DNA from: an uncultured Collinsella sp.
GTDB lineage: Bacteria; Actinomycetota; Coriobacteriia; Coriobacteriales; Coriobacteriaceae
NCBI GenBank assembly: GCA_902465015.1
Contig: CABQLK010000005.1
Location: 1-64,000 of the forward strand
Length of the DNA: 64,000 bases
Direction: 5' to 3'
Each line of letters starts with the position of its first letter. Within the stretch, counting starts at the first letter, position 1. Positions 61,293-64,000 of the stretch are shown piece by piece. Below the pieces are notes generated by a model. It was not told the origin of the DNA and ran no database searches. It worked only from the letters and a program-made list of their open reading frames with translations. The position numbers were made by a program, and so were the translations under genes.

Positions 61293-61739
61293 ATGACCGA
61301 CAACGACCGCACGGCGCAGCTCGAGCGCGCCTGTTCGTATCTTAGGCGTATTCCGGCGTGGTATCTCGCCACGATCGACGTGACGGACGGACATCAGCCG
61401 CGCGTGAGGCCGTTCTCGTTTGCCATGGTCGATGATGGCAAGCTGTGGTTTTGCACCTCGCGCGATAAGGACGTGTGGGCCGAGCTTAGCGCGAACCCCA
61501 AGTTTGAGGTTTCGGGTTGGAAACCGGGGGAGTGTTGGATTGTGCTGACTGGCGAGGCCGCGCTCGAGGACGACGCGGTCGTGAGCGACCGGGTGCGCCA
61601 AGCCGGCTTTAAGCACATGGTGGGCATCGGCGAGCAACACGATAGTGCCAACGACGGTCGCCTTGCGTTTTTCTCGGTGCGCAATATCGCCGCCCGCTTC
61701 TGTGATATCGACGGCAGCGAGGAGCGCCTGGAGCTTTAA
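61293..61739 (+). CDS. pyridoxamine 5'-phosphate oxidase-family flavoprotein 1
   Basis: This 148-aa protein has the split-barrel FMN-binding fold: IPAWYLATIDVTDGHQPRVR, PFSFAMVDDGKLWFCTSRDK, and KHMVGIGEQHDSANDGRLAFF. It begins 31 bp after ecfT and is probably transcribed from the FMN-riboswitch promoter. Family members use FMN or F420 to reduce small molecules. The next gene is its tandem paralogue. Confidence 0.87.
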   Translation: MTDNDRTAQLERACSYLRRIPAWYLATIDVTDGHQPRVRPFSFAMVDDGKLWFCTSRDKDVWAELSANPKFEVSGWKPGECWIVLTGEAALEDDAVVSDRVRQAGFKHMVGIGEQHDSANDGRLAFFSVRNIAARFCDIDGSEERLEL

Positions 61740-61793
61740 CCCTAGGGTAGCTAAAGCAGCCCCGACCCAAAAAGACTAGTGCCAGGAGGACAC

Positions 61794-62204
61794 ATGGACG
61801 GATTGAATACGGTGTTGGAGTATCTGACGTCGGTGCCGGCATGGTATTTGGCGACGAGCGTTGACGGACAGCCGCATGTGCGTCCGTTTTCGTTTGCGCA
61901 GATCCAGGACGGCAAGCTGTGGTTTGTAACGGCGCGCACCAAAGACGTGTGGCAAGAGCTGCTGCAAAATCAACGCTTTGAGGCCACGAGTTGGTGGCCG
62001 GGCCATGGCTGGCTCATCTTGCGCGGGCGTGCGGGTCTGGATGACCAAGCCGCTCCCGATATACGCGAGGCAGGTTGGAAGCACCTGGAGCGCCTAGGCG
62101 AGCACTACGAGGGCGCAGACGATCCCACGCTCGTCTTCTTTAGCGTGGAGGAACCCGAGGCCTTTATCTGCAACCATGACGAATGGGCGCCGGTCGAGCT
62201 CTAA
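61794..62204 (+). CDS. pyridoxamine 5'-phosphate oxidase-family flavoprotein 2
   Basis: This 136-aa tandem paralogue of the preceding gene aligns along its whole length (VPAWYLATSVDGQPHVRPFS split at its turn, FAQIQDGKLWFVTARTKDVW, WKHLERLGEHYEGADDPTLVFF). AGGAGG precedes the ATG at 61794; a GTG at 61779 was rejected. It is about 54 bp after gene 1 and probably in the same operon. Its C-terminus differs (EPEAFICNHDEWAPVEL). The substrate is unknown. Confidence 0.87.
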   Translation: MDGLNTVLEYLTSVPAWYLATSVDGQPHVRPFSFAQIQDGKLWFVTARTKDVWQELLQNQRFEATSWWPGHGWLILRGRAGLDDQAAPDIREAGWKHLERLGEHYEGADDPTLVFFSVEEPEAFICNHDEWAPVEL

Positions 62205-62221
62205 ACGAGTCTCTCAGCAAG

Positions 62222-62321
62222 CTTTGACAATTCAAATTCTCGCATGTGGCGGGCCCCACATTGCAACGTCACCGTAAGGCGCACTGGGCAATATGGGGCC
62301 CGCATTTATTTGTCAATTCCT
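62222..62321. repeat. long fold-back between the flavoprotein genes and argC
   Basis: The outer TTGACAA/TTGTCAA arms (62223-62229, 62308-62314) flank GCGGGCCCCACATTGC (62248) and GCAATATGGGGCCCGC (to 62303), 16-bp arms with one mismatch. The loop is about 23 nt. It may terminate the upstream operon (ATTTATTTG follows) or be another palindromic repeat. Confidence 0.7.
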
Positions 62322-62344
62322 TCGAGTGAATGTGTCGGGACTGT

Positions 62345-62392
62345 TTCAATGCATGAATATGTAAAAGATTTGCGTATATATGCATCTTTTGG
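62345..62392 (+). promoter_or_regulatory. candidate ArgR operator region of argC
   Basis: GCATGAATATGTAAAAG (from about 62351) and TGCGTATATATGCAT (62372-62386) resemble paired ARG boxes (TGAAT/ATTCA-type half-sites), 80-120 bp before argC. The match to the CATGAATAAAAATTCAAG consensus is partial. Confidence 0.5.
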
Positions 62393-62469
62393 TGCTAAAG
62401 TTTCAACCCACTTCATAACGACGGCTGCGGGATGCGCATTGGTGCATAACTGCAGACAAGGAGGCCGAT

Positions 62470-63540
62470 ATGTCTTTAAAGGTTGGAATCGTCGGTGCGG
62501 CTGGATATGCCGGCGCCGAGCTCATTCGCCTCGTCCTCGGTCATCCCGAGTTTGAACTTGCTGCCATTACGTCCAACGCCGATGCCGGCCAGCCGTTGTC
62601 TGCGGTGTACTCGAGCTTCGCCGGCGTAAGCGATCTTGTCTTCACGACGCATGATGCCCCCGAGCTCAAGAACTGCGATGCGGTCTTTTTGGCCGTGCCG
62701 CACACGGCTGCCATGGCACAGGTGCCCGCCCTGCTTGCCGCGGGAGTCTCCTGCATTGACCTCTCGGCCGACTATCGCCTGAACGATCCGGCCACCTTTG
62801 AGGCCTGGTATGCCGCTGAGCACACGAGTCCCGAGCTACTCAAGAGCCGAGCCTTTGGTCTGCCCGAGCTGTTCTGCCAGGATTTGGAGACCGCTGCATC
62901 CGACCACGCCGACGGCAAGCCCGTGCTGGTCGCCTGCGCCGGTTGCTATCCCACCGCAACGAGCCTTGCCGCCGCGCCTGCCGTGCGCGCCGGCTGGGTC
63001 GCCCAGAGCGGCCCCGTGATCGTTGACGCCATCAGCGGCGTAACGGGTGCCGGTAAGTCCTGCAACGCCCGTACGCATTTTTGCAGCGCGGACGAAAACC
63101 TGGAGGCCTATGGCGTGGGCAAGCATCGTCACACGCCCGAAATCGAGCAGATCTTGGGCCTAACCGATCGTGTCGTCTTTACCCCGCACCTGGCACCGCT
63201 CAAGCGCGGCCTGCTCTCCACGGTGACGCTGCCGCTCGCGCCGCAGGCTCTCGACACGCTGACCCTTGAGGACGTTGTCGACCATTACAAGCAGTTCTAC
63301 GCCGGTCGCACCTTCGTGCGCGTACTCGATGCCGGCCAACAGCCCAAGACAGCTTCGGTCGTCGGCACCAACGCCGCCCAGATCGGCCTCGCGATCAACA
63401 AGCGCGCGGGCGTTCTGGTGGCTACGGGCGCCATCGACAATCTGTGCAAGGGTGCAGCAGGCCAGGCGGTCCAGTGCGCCAACATCGTCTTTGGTTTTGA
63501 CGAGCGACGAGGCTTGCCCACAGTGGCGTGCCCGGTGTAG
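62470..63540 (+). CDS. argC: N-acetyl-gamma-glutamyl-phosphate reductase
   Basis: This 356-aa enzyme reduces N-acetylglutamyl phosphate with NADPH in arginine synthesis. It has the nucleotide loop GAAGYAGAEL, the catalytic Cys in ACAGCYPTATSL (C159), and the substrate segment GKHRHTPEIEQ. AAGGAGG precedes the ATG. It begins an arg cluster; argJ follows 134 bp later. Probable ArgR boxes lie upstream. Confidence 0.97.
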   Translation: MSLKVGIVGAAGYAGAELIRLVLGHPEFELAAITSNADAGQPLSAVYSSFAGVSDLVFTTHDAPELKNCDAVFLAVPHTAAMAQVPALLAAGVSCIDLSADYRLNDPATFEAWYAAEHTSPELLKSRAFGLPELFCQDLETAASDHADGKPVLVACAGCYPTATSLAAAPAVRAGWVAQSGPVIVDAISGVTGAGKSCNARTHFCSADENLEAYGVGKHRHTPEIEQILGLTDRVVFTPHLAPLKRGLLSTVTLPLAPQALDTLTLEDVVDHYKQFYAGRTFVRVLDAGQQPKTASVVGTNAAQIGLAINKRAGVLVATGAIDNLCKGAAGQAVQCANIVFGFDERRGLPTVACPV

Positions 63541-63674
63541 CACATTCGATTGTTAGCGATTTGGTAGTCGGGCATCGAGTGGGGCGCCACTCTTAAGCTG
63601 GTCTCGTGATTGTGGCTGGCGTGGCGCACCAACCGATGCCCATTTTTTGTTTGACATAAGGAGTCATAAAGACG

Positions 63675-64000
63675 ATGAATACAGAGCAGTTCGATATCAA
63701 GATTCGTGCCGTAGAGGGCGGCGTAACGGCGGCAGCCGGCTTTAAGGCGGCGGGCATCCATGCCGGATTCCGCAAGAATCCCGAGCGCTTGGATTACGCG
63801 CTCGTCGTGCCCGATAAGCCCTGTCCCGGCGCCGGTGTGTTTACGACCAACCGCTTTTGCGCAGCGCCCGTGCAGGTGAGCCGCGCCAATTTGGGCGGTG
63901 CCGATAAGGGCTATGGCATCATCGCCGGTGTCTCGGTCAATTCCGGTAACGCCAACGCGGCCACCGGTGAGACGGGCCTTGCCTGCGCGCGCGAGACGTG
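63675..64000 (+). CDS. argJ: glutamate N-acetyltransferase / bifunctional ArgJ (5' part)
   Basis: The first 108 codons of argJ are present before the window ends. GGVTAAAGFKAAGIHAGFRK and GAGVFTTNRFCAAPVQ are typical of the N-terminal half, and SVNSGNANAATGETG is the conserved oxyanion/substrate segment. The autocleavage Thr lies beyond the window. ArgJ recycles the acetyl group from N-acetylornithine to glutamate. AAGGAG precedes the ATG. Confidence 0.95.
   Translation, partial: MNTEQFDIKIRAVEGGVTAAAGFKAAGIHAGFRKNPERLDYALVVPDKPCPGAGVFTTNRFCAAPVQVSRANLGGADKGYGIIAGVSVNSGNANAATGETGLACARET

Overview
The window is chromosomal DNA from a high-GC Gram-positive bacterium and reads most like a gut Coriobacteriia of the Collinsella type. 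The support is the strong GC bias at third codon positions, AGGAGG-type ribosome sites, an Asp23/AmaP/DUF2273 operon, a giant acyl-CoA dehydratase activase, fused ECF ATPases, and many small palindromic intergenic repeats. The genus is my inference. No rRNA, tRNA, CRISPR array, phage or transposase gene was seen.

Layout. 0.2-4.6 kb: a GyrI-like gene behind a perfect SOS-box consensus, then an ABC ATPase and a large FtsX-type permease. 4.6-15.9 kb: phosphofructokinase, a membrane-anchored Ntn hydrolase, M18 aminopeptidase, 2-hydroxyacid dehydrogenase, SEC-C methionine aminopeptidase, radical SAM protein, alpha/beta hydrolase, and a degenerate-GGDEF/REC/HD-GYP protein paired with an HPt protein. 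16.1-19.6 kb: a lower-GC cassette (DUF2975 membrane protein, XRE regulator, three-gene ABC exporter). 19.7-26.1 kb (minus strand): a class-I glutamine amidotransferase-type hydrolase, a four-gene glutamate/glutamine-type ABC importer, and a DXS-family synthase. 26.3-35.1 kb: HD-domain and CmpB-type membrane proteins, a HAD phosphatase, a candidate type I toxin locus, and a TetR regulator next to a 1595-aa acyl-CoA dehydratase activase. 35.5-44.5 kb: DUF389 and OPT transporters, CoaX, dCMP deaminase, NifU-like protein, Lgt and a DUF6020-like membrane protein. 44.6-51.2 kb: YebC, the AmaP/DUF2273/Asp23 operon, YitT, and two zinc-ribbon membrane proteins with DUF2752. 51.2-54.5 kb: divergent M20 and YtcJ-like amidohydrolases. 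55.4-57.5 kb: groES-groEL. 57.8-62.2 kb: an FMN riboswitch, ribU, a fused EcfA1-A2, ecfT and two FMN-binding-fold proteins. 62.4-64.0 kb: argC and the start of argJ.

The most unusual content is non-coding. Nine or so short palindromes share a GGGACAG core but carry different, internally complementary arms, and several sit directly on stop codons. Two long nested palindromes (about 185 and 218 nt) are each preceded by the same GAATACTCCC motif. One includes the pfk stop codon and the other lies upstream of groES. A further set has perfect 15-19 bp arms and 25-28 nt loops. A 41-aa hydrophobic/basic ORF has long-range complementary mRNA ends and a convergent antisense promoter, as expected of a type I toxin.
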